Below are positions 21,321 through 31,429 of a stretch of 64,000 bases of DNA, piece after piece. Both the position numbers and the translations under genes were made by a program. Position 1 is the first letter of the stretch; each line of letters opens with the position of its first letter. The notes beneath the pieces were generated by a model that was given only the letters and a program-made list of their open reading frames with translations, made no database searches and was not told where the DNA came from. This stretch comes from Nilaparvata lugens (lineage: Eukaryota; Arthropoda; Insecta; Hemiptera; Delphacidae): NCBI RefSeq assembly GCF_014356525.2, contig NC_052518.1, forward strand, positions 7,697,478 to 7,761,477, in the 5' to 3' direction.

Positions 21321-21527
21321 AAAAAAGACTAAGAAATTGTCAAAAAACACAGATTTATTGATACTTAGAAATACAGGTTTCGGTTATTACACCATTGTCA
21401 ATCTCTAATAAACTCAGTTAATAAACTCAGTTTATCAGAGATTGACAAAGGTGTAATAACCGAAACCGGTCTTCCTGAGTATCAATAAATCTGTGGTTTT
21501 TGACAATTTCTTAGTCTTTTTCATTCA
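21321..21527. mobile_element. Foldback MITE, ~95-bp arms, TTTCGG core
   Basis: Arms 21321-21415 and 21426-21527 are reverse complements with a few mismatches. The outermost sequence is AAAAGACTAAGAAATTGTCA and the inner part contains GTTTCGGTTATTACACCATT. A second copy reduced to its outer arms lies at 35644-35739. Confidence 0.85.
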
Positions 21528-21535
21528 ATACTGGC

Positions 21536-22372
21536 AGGTAACCCGTGCTTCGCAAGGGTCTTTCTTAAAACTTGACGTAATGAAATCTAGAAGAATTCAA
21601 AATAAGCCTATAAGAGTCCTTGGTTGATTAAGAATTTATATGCTGCATTCCAAGTAAATCAGTATGACCACCTTTCAATCAAGAAAAGAAGTTGGATTCA
21701 AAATGGTGGAAAAAATTTGGGTGTGACGGAAATCCTGTTTTTATCATTCGAAGAGGATCCCCAATCATACATATCTTTAAATTTCCTCTTAAGAGAAATC
21801 TACTGCTGCTACAGGGCTCGAATAATTTTGAAATTTTAATTAAATAAAAATGGAAGAATATAATTTCTTTATGTAAATAACAACGCCTTCATTCAAAGAC
21901 ATATTAACTGCATGCGTTTTCATATCGCCGAAACAACATTGATGAAACTGTAGGCGTTTATTTAGCATTTTTTCTCAAAAATTGTTCTGAAAAATGCTGA
22001 AAAATTAATAATCCATGCCACGTATAGGCCTAAACATTGCATCAGGAAAACGAAGTTTCAAAACTACAGTATGTTTTTCAGGTAGAAAGCAATATAGAAA
22101 CAGATGTTCCTTTTTTAATTTCGACCATATGATTTGGTGATTTTTTAATGAAATCGAATGTACCATTAATGAAATTAAAACATTAATTCTGAAAAATCTA
22201 GAAGGAAAATTAAAAGTTGGGCTTCCAGGTGCACGAGATTGATATTTTTAGAATCTATGTGCAAAATATGTGTAAATCATTCCCGTTTTTCCGGTATGCA
22301 ATCTACAATTTGACATGTTTTGATGCGAACAAACGAGCAAACACAACCCTACTCTCTCTTATTATATAGATG
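21536..22372 (+). mobile_element. Possible RTE-like non-LTR fragment
   Basis: It starts TAACCCGTGCTTCGCAAGGG and ends ACTCTCTCTTATTATATAGA. The pairing of a CCCGTGCTTCGC-type start with a TATATAGAT-type end is familiar from RTE-like elements in arthropods, but I cannot confirm the class. The 71-codon frame inside (21624-21839) has no recognisable domain. Confidence 0.35.
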
Positions 22373-22514
22373 AATAATTACCACAATATCAACTTCTCAA
22401 CTACACAAGAAAACTCTATAATTTTATTCTTTCAATATTTTTTGCAGTTGAGTTTATTATTTAGTGAGTTTATTATTTGAGCCATTTTCTATACCTGTGT
22501 TCCTAGGATATCTA

Positions 22515-22902
22515 TATTGAGGTCCACGTTATAATCGCAGTGGAGAAAGATAGGAAAAAAAACGTTGCTGATCCTCTGTCTTGTCAATGTATTCTATAGA
22601 CGGGTAGCTGATATTTATAGACAGGTTCATTGATGTAATGTCAACTGTTCATTCTCGTTTGAAATAATCAATTATATTCTATTAAGCAAGAAATTATAAC
22701 TTTGAATAGTTTCAAATTGTATTTTCATAATTAAGATGGAATATTTTGTTTATTTATAATTAATTCTACATTGTTGAAAAGCAATCTGGCAACAGAGCTG
22801 AACGAGAAAGAGATAGTGCTATCCACTTTGTTGAATGATAGACAAGGATAGCAATACCATTGCTAATCAAACACTGCCATTATAACGTGGACCTTGTTTG
22901 TA
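22515..22902. mobile_element. TA-flanked MITE, long subfamily, copy 2
   Basis: It begins TATTGAGGTCCACGTTATAA and contains the family internal blocks ATGATAGACAAGGATAGCAA and TGCCATTATAACGTGGACCT. The right end is altered (ACCTTGTTTG in place of ACCTCACTA), possibly by the neighbouring LTR element, which starts six bases later. Confidence 0.75.
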
Positions 22903-22907
22903 TATCA

Positions 22908-23036
22908 TGTGATGTTACTTAATCACATGATAACTGTTTGATAATATAATAAGTTGTTTACTAAGTTTAGTTTGTTATGTACGTAAATAAAGATGGTTGC
23001 TTCATATGACTAAGAATTTTTTAAGATATTTAAACA
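22908..23036 (+). repeat. Short LTR (129 bp), gypsy-type
   Basis: It begins TGTGATG and ends AAACA (TG...CA) and contains AATAAA at about 22985. It is followed directly by a primer-binding-site-like TGGCGCTGTCAAGG. The other short LTR in the window (27306-27407, minus strand) also starts TGTGATG. The gag 108 bp downstream supports the call. Confidence 0.55.
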
Positions 23037-23050
23037 TGGCGCTGTCAAGG
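23037..23050 (+). promoter_or_regulatory. Primer binding site candidate
   Basis: TGGCGCTGTCAAGG starts at the base after the proposed LTR end, as expected for a tRNA primer binding site in an LTR element. The matching tRNA was not determined. Confidence 0.45.
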
Positions 23051-23143
23051 AATTGAACAGAAAAGGAGAATGATAACGACAGGATTGAGTGAGTAATAAA
23101 ATTGGGTAATTATCGTATTATTTTTTTCTCTTAAAAGACGAAC

Positions 23144-23617
23144 ATGAATTTCAACAAGCCAGAACCGTTACTATGCAACGGGGAAAATGTCTCACAAAAT
23201 TTCGAACTATTCAGGAAAAATATCGTAAATTATTTTATAGCGACTGAGACAAATAAAAAATCCAACCAAATTCAAGTTGCAAGATTGAAAAACTTGTTAG
23301 GCAATGAAGCTTTGATTTTATATGAATCGTTACAAGATGTGGATGAGCCAGAAACGGTAGAATCAATATTAAAAATATTAGAGAGCTATTGTTTATCAAA
23401 AAAGAATGATATCATGAATGTATATTTCATAGCTTGCAAACAAGAGGAAGGTCAATCATTTAATTCATTCTATGCAACTTTTGAAGGGGCTAGTGACAAG
23501 ATGCGAATTTGGAGAGCAAGAGAATAAGTTATTGAAAGCTATGATTGCATTGGGGTTAAGGTCGAAAGAAATACAACAACGTGTGTTGCGAGACAACGCC
23601 TCGTTGGAAATTTATTA
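23144..23617 (+). pseudogene. Ty3/gypsy-type gag, 5' part
   Basis: ATG at 23144 starts MNFNKPEPLLCNGENVSQNF and continues through an ATETNKKSNQIQVARLKNL segment, an ESYCLSKKNDIMNVY block and GQSFNSFYATF. Near 23485 the reading frame must shift for the expected continuation EFGEQENKLLKAMIALG, which then runs to a stop at about 23617. The zinc-knuckle part and pol are absent, so the element is cut off. It encodes the capsid part of the particle in related elements. Confidence 0.75.
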
Positions 23618-23811
23618 AATAAATAATTATTTAGTGAATTTATTCATTTCTCACTATAGGAGATTCATAACAATGTGAAGTTCTATACAATCTCTTCTTA
23701 ACATATAAAGCCTGTAGAATTTCTTTATCAGGTAGTGTCAGTTATAACTCAATATTAAATTGGGCGGTGGAAAATGATATATGCTAATATTATTTATGTA
23801 AGGACATTGCA

Positions 23812-24870
23812 ACTCGATTTCAGGGACAGCCAGTCAATTTATGATAGTTTTAATTTTGCTATCCTGAACGGCAGGGCTGTAGGTGACTCACAGGGGGTAT
23901 GCTGTATCTCAGTAGCGTGCTTAGATTCGGTTAATAGTATATTTCGCACCTAGAGCAGAAAATTAGACTTTTCCGGCTCGAAATCGGTTTCCAAGTCCGA
24001 GGCCGTAGGCCGAGGACTAGAAAAGATTGAGAGCCGAAAAAACATTTTTGCCCGTGGTGCGAACGCTATTTTTCGCCACACAGAAAAATAAACAATATAT
24101 ATATGAAATAGTGGTTTACTAAGCACTTCCGAAAGCAGAAGTGGAAGGTGATAGCTCTGAGGTAATCTGAATATCAGGAAATTGTCCAAGTATTTTTATT
24201 TTTTATTTTAATCTGTCTAAATAACCTAAAATATTATGTTCAATTATGTGGGAGGTTGAGTTTATACTTTTTTATTCTTTCAAATGACAATAAGATGATA
24301 TTATTATAAATGTTATAATCATTGAATAATGAACACAAATAATGAAAAGTTTTTTGATCAGCTGTTTTTCTATCACCTTTCTTAGTTCCATGTTAGCGGC
24401 CGGAAAGTAACCTGTTCTGACGTCAGACGAGAGTCGTCTGCAAACAATGCCTTTCAGATCAATGTAGGGACTGGAAAACAGCTGCTTTCTGTGCAGTGTG
24501 GCGAAAAAAATTTAGTGTTATATCTGAATGCTTCTCCGATCATATGCCCATCTGTCTCATACTAAATAATTTTAAAATAATTGAGAATTACAATGTGTTT
24601 TCACTACTACCGAAATTACACTGGAGGGAGTCAAAGGAACACGAGTATAAGTTACGATTAGCGGCGAATTGCTCGCAGCTGAATACTTTGCCACGAGAGC
24701 CCGAAAACGCAATGACTATAGCGAACAATGTTATCTAAAAATCAACAATTCAAAATCCAGCAAATACATATAATGCTAAACAATTGAAAAAACAAGTTTG
24801 GCTCGATAAGGATTGTGAGCAAAGCAGATCAAACATGTTTTCTGTGCTGAATATATTCAGGAGGACTGAA
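23812..24870 (+). pseudogene. LINE endonuclease and inter-domain region, split by insertion
   Basis: The frame near 23850-23890 reads FAILNGRAVGDSQG, matching the conserved LNGR-x-x-GD segment of LINE AP-like endonucleases. After about 250 bp of unrelated DNA the frame at 24496-24738 resumes with ECFSDHMPICLIL, the SDH-x-P motif that ends the catalytic domain, and the following linker toward RT. Same strand and element as the RT at 25261. The inserted DNA includes GAGGCCGTAGGCCGAGGAC and a TTTTCGCCACAC-like phrase and was not classified. Confidence 0.7.
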
Positions 24871-24917
24871 TATATGTATATTATAATAGATGGGTCTAGT
24901 CAAGTAAGAATAAGTTA

Positions 24918-25028
24918 TAGATGAAAAATAAAAATCTCAGTACTCTTCATGAATTATTTAATCACAACATGTTTCGGACATTAAATAATTTATAAAGGGT
25001 ACTGAAATTTCTATTTTTCATCTTTTTC
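24918..25028. mobile_element. Hairpin insertion with TTTCGG loop
   Basis: Arms of about 43 bp (starting GATGAAAAATAAAAATCTCA and ending in its near complement) enclose a loop CACAACATGTTTCGGACATT. It interrupts the LINE between endonuclease and RT. The loop matches the centre of the element at 18461-18595. Confidence 0.75.
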
Positions 25029-25074
25029 TATAAAAATTAGCCATATACAGAAAAGAGATAAAGAATCAGTTATG

Positions 25075-25250
25075 TATTTATCTATTCATTTATTCATTAT
25101 TCACAATGGAGACAAAGGGTTTCCCCAAATATGTCAATATTTGACAATGTTTATTGACAATGAAAATTGTACAGATACAAATTAAAAGAAATGATAAAAA
25201 TATTATGAACTTATGCAATAATAACTAATACAAACAACAAAAATACCACC
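25075..25250. repeat. LINE/SINE tail fragment
   Basis: TTTATCTATTCATTTATTCA followed by a segment with TTTCCCCAAAT, similar in style to the fragments at 2.27, 18.7 and 42.2 kb. It lies between the hairpin and the RT part of the LINE. Confidence 0.4.
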
Positions 25251-25260
25251 TAATTCAAAA

Positions 25261-26298
25261 ATGAAAAATAGAAAGATTTCAAATACGAATGCATCCAAAG
25301 AATATAAATTATTATTCAGTAAGAAGAGGAATGAACACATGAAGTACGTAGAATCAAAACTAAAATCGGTTAGAGGCTCAAAAACATTTTGCGAACTAAT
25401 TATTAATAATTTTAGAGGTAAACACTCGGCGAATAATGATTCTGGTATCAAAGCAGAGATTTGGGTTACGTATTTTCAACAATTGTATTCACCCATTAGG
25501 AGTTCAGAGCCAACAAGCTATGCGGCGCCTTCAGTTAAAGATTACCAATTAGATAAGATAATTGAAATGAATGAACTCTACTGCGCTTTAAAAAAACTCC
25601 GCGGAAATAAGGCACTCGGATACGACAGAATACCGGCAGAATTTTATAAAAATTCGCCTACTGAGTACAGGGAACTACTACTAACCTTTTTCAACAATAT
25701 GTTAGACAGCGAATTAGTGCCTACAGCTTTTGTTAGATCAATTATATTTCCACTCTACAACAAAGGCGACAACATGGACGTTGCTAACTACAGAGCGATT
25801 TCATTTGTCAACTCACCAGCTAAGATTCTTTCAGGAATATTTCTGAGAAGAATGGAAAAATGGGTAGAAGGTGGGAATGTATTGGAGGAGAATCAGGCGG
25901 GTTTCAGGAGGGGCTATTCGACTGTAGATAATGTGTTTGTTCTGGTTTGTTCTGCATAGTATAATTCATTTTATAAGCTGAGCGTTGAAAAGAAAAAAAC
26001 GTTCTGCTTCTTTATCGATTACAAATCCGCATTCGATCTTGTGGATAGAGAGGCTATCTATTTTATAAACTACACGGTTTGGGTCTTTCAAATAAATGCG
26101 TTCGTTTGATAAGAAACTTGTATAATGATACAAATGCAGTGATTTGGTGTAATAGGGGTATAACACATGGTTTTAATATCGAGAGTGGCTTAAAACAGGG
26201 CTGCTTGTTATCTCCTTTATTATTACTGCTGTTCATTCATGACATATGTGAGTCTATAGAGGGAGGCTTGACAATAGATAGATTCAGAATCAATAGTC
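25261..26298 (+). pseudogene. LINE reverse transcriptase, fingers and palm (part 1)
   Basis: The 232-codon frame 25261-25959 contains KKLRGNKALGYDRIPAEFYK, the block SIIFPLYNKGDNMDVANYRA and then ENQAGFRRGYSTVDNVF, all typical RT motifs. A stop at 25957 and frame changes follow. Motif A (FFIDYKSAFDLVD) lies near 26007-26045 and motif B (SGLKQGCLLSPLL) near 26184-26222. It is interrupted at 26299 by a hAT-like element and resumes at 27150. This would copy LINE RNA at the nicked target; it is inactive here. Confidence 0.85.
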
Positions 26299-27149
26299 CA
26301 GGGGTCTCCAACCTTTTTTATCCAAGGGCCACATTGTTAATTCTTGGGAGGCTTAGAGGGCCAATAACAAGGATGTACGTGGAATTTGACTTGTGGGGAC
26401 ACACACGACGGGGGATTTGGGGGGTGTAAAATTATTATATTTTCATTTGAATAATATGAGGAGTTTCAAGTTGGTTTAATTAAAACACAGGAAGAAACAA
26501 ACCAATTCATTTCAATACAAAGTCCAATTTATTGAGTGTAAAAAGGTCATAAGAAAACTTAACAATGCATGAGTTTAGCAAGTTAAACAAAATGATAATA
26601 ACTTTTTTATAGTGATAAGACAACTTGACAATACATACGAATTCACAGAGAGTTACCAACCTAAAAGAGAATAGTTATTTTTAGTGAGAAGATTTCATTT
26701 TTTCCACTTGAAATGTCCGCCCATCAAACTTTGTGGTTCCGATCATTAAAATTGTTTTAAAATGTTCATCTGATAAGGAAGTATTTGTATTTAACAAACT
26801 TCATTTTTTAAAATGTCTGCTCACACTTGTAGGTAGATCCAAAAACATAAGAAATAGCTTGAGCATGGTTTTTATGTTTTTAGAGTCTTTTTCTGGAAGA
26901 GACATGTCCAGTCCGTGCAGACCATTTGCTAATATCTCGCAATGGTTGATCGCTGCTTGTTTACAGCTAATTTTACGTCTATTAAGAAATGGAGTGGCTA
27001 GTAAGAGAAGAGTACTGAACTGACAGTTGTTGTCGAAAATGTGTATGAATATATATTTTTAAAAATCTGTAGCAATAACTCTCGGCGGGCCGGACAAAAT
27101 CTATCTGCGGGCCGGATGTGGCCCGCGGGCCGTAGGTTGGAGAGCCCTG
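26299..27149. mobile_element. hAT-like nonautonomous element (851 bp)
   Basis: The ends are CAGGGGTCTCCAACC and its near complement GGTTGGAGAGCCCTG; inner TIR sequence GGGCCACATTG/GATGTGGCCC also pairs. Such CAGGGG...CCAAC ends are typical of hAT (Charlie-like) elements. It sits inside an RT gene that reads straight through when it is removed, so the boundaries are firm. Flanking bases share only GTC, not the usual 8-bp duplication. The 96-codon frame at 26733-27023 is not recognised. Confidence 0.78.
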
Positions 27150-27305
27150 GTCTACTATATGCAGATGACTTGGTAATATTCTCAGACGATGCTACAATGC
27201 TACAAATGATGATAAATGAGCTGCGGAACTACTGCATACGCTGGAATCTTAGGCTGAATATGACATAATCTAAGGTAATGGTGTTTCGAAAAGGTGGAAG
27301 ATTGG
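27150..27305 (+). pseudogene. LINE reverse transcriptase, palm with YADD (part 2)
   Basis: Directly after the hAT-like element the RT frame continues with YADDLVIFSDDATMLQMM (YADD at 27158-27169), then RWNLRLNMT, a stop, and SKVMVFRKGG. YADD is the catalytic motif C and both Asp are kept. The frame is cut at 27306 by the LTR of a minus-strand gypsy element. Confidence 0.85.
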
Positions 27306-27407
27306 TGTAATAGAATTGGACTCAACACGAGCTTTATTCGACATTAAATATGTGTCTTAGTAACAGAGATAACAGATTATAAATATTACAGCTGTTTTAT
27401 CATCACA
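27306..27407 (-). repeat. Short LTR (102 bp), gypsy 3' end, minus strand
   Basis: On the minus strand it runs TGTGATGATAAAACAGCTG ... CTATTACA, contains GAATAAAGC as a polyadenylation signal, and is preceded by a purine tract. Left flank is ATTGG. It is inserted into the LINE RT frame. Confidence 0.65.
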
Positions 27408-27420
27408 ATCTTCCCCCCTT
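27408..27420 (-). promoter_or_regulatory. Polypurine tract candidate
   Basis: The minus strand reads AAGGGGGGAAGAT immediately before the LTR, as expected for plus-strand DNA priming in LTR elements. Confidence 0.6.
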
Positions 27421-27424
27421 AATA

Positions 27425-27860
27425 TCAATCGGCACTCGTGGGGTATGGGGCGAGCTGGCGAAGTGAGACTGTCGATTCTCTGCCGTCGTTGTGGCGAACA
27501 AACGCATATTCAGGGTTACTCTTGATTAATTCAACTTTTTCAACTTGCGATTCTTGTTTTGAGTTTTTTGTCATCTTCTTCAACCATACTGGTCCAGGTG
27601 TCAATAGCCAGGTTGGTAATGGTTTTCCATTACTTGAGTTTCTTGCATGTAAAAACATCCGCTCATGTGGTGTGCAGTTGGTGCTTGTGCATAATAGGCA
27701 ATGACTAGAGTTGTGTCGGGAGTATGAGGTAGATTGGCCGGATTCATTGGAACAAAGAGATAGGTGGGTTGAGATAGGTCAGCTCCTGATTGATTAAGAT
27801 ACGGGAAAGATTTAGAAGCGAATGGATAGGCAGAGCTGACTTGGCTCACTTCCCTTCAGT
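27425..27860 (-). pseudogene. Ty3/gypsy integrase C-terminal end, minus strand
   Basis: Minus-strand frame 27425-27658 contains LPTWLLTPGPVWLKKMTKNS and RESTVSLRQLAPYP, the GPY/F-type C-terminal module of gypsy integrase. Upstream the frame changes near 27700 between TNCTPHERMFLHAR and the overlapping frame 27601-27849. The element is cut off at about 27860; only its 3' end with purine tract and LTR remains. Confidence 0.8.
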
Positions 27861-27962
27861 GTAAGCAGCTTTAAATAAAGATGAGTCTTTAATCAGAGAT
27901 TACATCGATGATAGTAGTAAACGTCACTCCATTAGTATTATATTCAAAACTGGAGGAGCCCT

Positions 27963-28035
27963 TTTACCACTCAAGTATTAGTATTAGTATTAGTATTAGT
28001 ATTAGTATTAGTATTAGTATTAGTATTAGTATTAC
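27963..28035. repeat. (TATTAG)n microsatellite
   Basis: About ten perfect hexamer units, then ACCACTCAAC. Confidence 0.95.
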
Positions 28036-28039
28036 CACT

Positions 28040-28210
28040 CAACTTAAGGCCGGAAAGACAGGAAGGCACTTATAGATGCTCCATGTGTAATAGTAATAAG
28101 TACGAGGATATATTTAATTTTATAAGTAGATGTAAACTTTTGGACAGAGGTAATAGAGTATTTAAATGGTAAAAGTTGGAGGAATCTAGTGTGATATGTG
28201 AAAGCTAAAT
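28040..28210 (+). pseudogene. LINE C-terminal Cys-rich fragment (part 3)
   Basis: A frame at about 28079-28205 reads CSMCNSNKYEDIFNFISRC then KLLDRGNRVFKW, a C-x-x-C...C pattern like the RT C-terminal end at 41981-42050 (CPACESHLQTILHFLLIC). It is probably the end of the LINE that starts at 23.8 kb. Confidence 0.5.
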
Positions 28211-28557
28211 TGAAGTACAGAGGAGAAAATAATAATAAATAAGTTCAATTACTGATTTATACCAGAAAAATAAGTTTAACACTTTTATCAGAAAAATAAG
28301 TTGTAGAATTATGAATATCAATTCAGAATAGGAAATTAGTTATTATTTCGATTCCATGCTTTCGATAATATTATAACGCAAGCCTTGCCACATTGTTTGT
28401 TTGTATTGTTCCTTGATTAATTAATTAATTGTGTAGGCTGTTCAAGATATTATAATTTTTTGCTCATTTTCTTCTGATCACCTAAAGTTTACAGTGGTTA
28501 TTACTTTTTTCTCTCTCAACTTCGGCTGACAGCAGAAAATGCCAAGCTAAATGAACT

Positions 28558-28825
28558 TAGAACACTTATTGATATCATCAAGAGATACTATAATTTATTT
28601 ATTGTGTTGTCTACTACGTATTATATACATTTAATATCAATACTGCTATAATATTGTCATGTGAATAAAGTTCTTTTCTTTCTTTTTTTCTAACTTAGAA
28701 CACTTATTGATATCATCAAGAGATACTTATAATTTATTATTGTTTTGTCTACCACGTATATATACATTTAATATCAATACTGATATAATATTGTCATGTG
28801 AATAAAGTTATTTTCTTTCTTTCTA
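28558..28825 (+). repeat. Tandemly duplicated LINE 3' terminus
   Basis: AACTTAGAACACTTATTGAT starts at about 28552 and again at 28691. Each copy runs through GTCATGTGAATAAAGTT to a CTTT-rich tail (28673-28690 and 28811-28823). The two copies are about 93% identical by eye. Tandem 3' ends are known for some LINEs. Confidence 0.75.
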
Positions 28826-29656
28826 TCATAGTTTCTAATAGTTTGAAATTCGCACTTTGCAGTGGTACCAAACGTACATCTTTAGGTAGAATATGCATTG
28901 AGTTATAACATATTTTGCGAAGCTGTGTAACATCGTAATAATAGCCGCTATTTGTAATAGCTCATATATTATCCATGTCCAATATGAATCAGCATATTGG
29001 AGATTCAGAGAATTGAGAAGTAGCATACAATCTGTTTCAAACCTGTATCATTTTTTGGAGAATTGCTTTATCAGGGAATTTTTAGCTATTAATCCATGTT
29101 GAGTTGAGCGGTGAAAAATATGTCGATTAGAAAATCAGCTGTGAAGCGGTATTGCTTTTACCATTGAGAGAATACAGCACAATAAACATATGAACAAGAT
29201 TGAATATGGGATAGATAGATTACTCCATATATTTTCTCTATGCTTTCACCCAATAGATTCAGCAATAATTACAATTACAGTCCGAGATTCAATTTCCACC
29301 AATAATTCTAATAAATTCAACACAATATACATAGAAGAAATCAAAATACAAAATATAAAAATCAAAGATTAATTTCTAATAAAATACAAAAACAGGCTCC
29401 ATGGTGGGGTGTGCTGAAAAGAAAGAAAAAAGGAAAAATATTTAGCCAACTATGGTTTCCCATGTAATAGGCAGGTAGAGCGTATAAAAGTAATGAATGA
29501 AGGGTGAAGAGGAGCGGGAAAGGAGAAGAAATTAGGAGAAGTAGGTAGGAAATAAGAGAGAAAAAATATGAGCAAAAATTGTGAGCGAGTATTCTTTCAA
29601 CAAATATATCTAAAAGAAAATGGCCTTGCAGACAGTAGTTCATTAATTCATTAAGG
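28826..29656. other. Intergenic, no gene seen
   Basis: Short frames on both strands (for example 29362-29670 minus) have no recognisable domain; the sequence around 29400-29600 is purine rich. Confidence 0.4.
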
Positions 29657-29708
29657 GAACTGTACTTCACCTCAGGAAAACTGTTATTATACAGAAATTT
29701 ATAACAAA
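29657..29708. repeat. 52-bp direct repeat, left copy
   Basis: Starts GAACTGTACTTCACCTCAGG and is identical to 30165-30216. The 456 bp between the copies contains a small TIR element. Confidence 0.9.
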
Positions 29709-29906
29709 AGCAGAAATTTCGAGATTCATACGTCGATATGGAAGAAAAAGTTACTGTAGATTAGTTGAAAATTCTAGAATATTTCCAAGTGCTTGTAGTG
29801 TTTCTATCACCCTTTTCAAATTCAAATACAAAAATCGAAGTCCAGTTATTTCTTCAGAATTCAAAGTCCAGGAATATAAATATAAGAATCATGAGTCAGA
29901 TCTTAC

Positions 29907-30153
29907 AGTCAGAGAGATATTCCTTTTAACAAGAAGAGGGGAAACTGATTAAATTTCCTTCTTCCACAGTTATTATAGCATGGACGGAGTAGTGAAGAGG
30001 ATTGAGTATACTGCGCATGCGCATAATTGGATGCTGACACAAAAGTAGGGAGAATGCTGCTAGGTAGTGTGAGTGATTAGTAAAGGAAAGATCATCGGGC
30101 CTCTCTGTCTTCGAGAGAGAGAGTCGTATAAAGAGAAATATCTCTCGGACTTT
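29907..30153. mobile_element. Small TIR element with TGCGCATGCGCA motif, copy 1
   Basis: Left end GTCAGAGAGATATTCC, right end the complement of AAAGTCCGAGAGATATTT. Inside, TGAAGAGGATTGAGTATACT is followed by GCGCATGCGCA. A second copy lacking its right end is at 35774-35960. No long frame. Confidence 0.65.
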
Positions 30154-30164
30154 ATTCAATAATA

Positions 30165-30216
30165 GAACTGTACTTCACCTCAGGAAAACTGTTATTATAC
30201 AGAAATTTATAACAAA
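30165..30216. repeat. 52-bp direct repeat, right copy
   Basis: Identical to 29657-29708. Confidence 0.9.
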
Positions 30217-30235
30217 TAGTGGTCGATAATTTCTT

Positions 30236-30997
30236 TAGTGAGGTCCACGTTATAATGGTAGTGGAGAAAGATAGGTGAACAGCTTTGCCGATTCACTGTT
30301 TTGCCACTGACTTCTATGGAGGATAGCTGATACCAGTATATCTGATGTAATATTAAATGTCAATCCCTGTTTAAAATCATCAATTATATTCTATTCATCA
30401 AGAAAATATTTATTCAATGATTTATTTATAAAATTAATTTCTCATAATATTTAGATAAAATAATTTGTTAATAATGATTATATTTCTACATTGTTCAAAA
30501 TGATCTGGAACATTGTGGAGCTATAGTGTGGTTATTGTTATAATGACAGTGTTTGTTTAGCAATGGTATTGCTATCCTTGTCTATCATTCAACAAAGCGG
30601 ATAGCGCTATCTCTTTCTCGCTTTGCTCTGTTGCCAGATCGTGTTTCAAAAATGTAGAATTAACAAAATATTTCATCTTAATTATGAGAATCCATTACGA
30701 AATTATTGAAAAATATAATTTCTTGCTTAATGAAATATAATTGATCATTTTAAACCAGACTGAACAGTTAATATATCAATAAACCTGTATAAGCTACCGT
30801 CTATAGAAGGCATTGACAAGATATAGGATGGACAACGTTGTTCTCCTATCTTTCTCCACTGCCATTATGTAACGTGGACCTCGCTATAGATCATTGTGAA
30901 GCTAGAAAAGGATACCCTTTCTGCTTTGTCAGATGATAGACAAGGATAGCAGCATCAATGGTAATCGTATACTGCAATTACAACATGGACCTCATTA
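30236..30997. mobile_element. TA-MITE long subfamily, copy 3 (host of nested copy)
   Basis: Left end TAGTGAGGTCCACGTTATAA, right end the near complement (CATGGACCTCATTA). Its middle is interrupted at 30524-30886 by another element of the same family. Both halves align with the uninterrupted copy order at 22.5 kb. Confidence 0.82.
30524..30886. mobile_element. TA-MITE long subfamily, copy 4 (nested)
   Basis: 363 bp, TA on both sides (30522-30523 and 30887-30888), inserted in the opposite orientation inside copy 3. Its ends read TAGTGTGG... and ...CCTCGCTA. Internal blocks include GCTATCCTTGTCTATCATTC. Confidence 0.85.
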
Positions 30998-31429
30998 TGA
31001 TTCATGTTGACATGATATGACACTTTGAATTATTCTCTCTACTAAATTTAGGATATGAAGATGTTCAGGGCATGATTATTCCTGTCTCATCTTTCCATCA
31101 TTGAAATATTTAGGCAAATAAATTAGTTATGAGTAATTATTAGCGTGCTTCATAATTGAATGGGTGTCACACTATGACTTAATCTCATCTGGTGTCACGC
31201 TATGACTAGTTTAATCTCATCTGGGGACAATTAGTGCACAAGCTGCTCAAATAGCTATCAAATTATGAAATGATATTCTAATTGGGAGGGTTGAGTTTCT
31301 CTAGATCACAGTTCATCCTGTGAGGTGGATGAACATAGTCTAGAGAATTCTGTTTAATCATATCTCAAAGTTAAAATGATATGCTAAGGAGATTAAAATT
31401 TTGCTTTTAAATGTGTTTTTTGCTACCAT
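30998..31429. other. Intergenic, no gene seen
   Basis: There is a short duplication of GGTGTCAC(A/G)CTATGACT near 31165-31210 and a small hairpin AGAGAATTC/GAGTTTCTCT region near 31295-31350. Nothing else assigned. Confidence 0.4.

Noticed and set aside
26733..27023. 96-codon frame inside the hAT-like element as transposase
   Set aside because: Neither strand shows hAT catalytic or dimerisation motifs; left unassigned.
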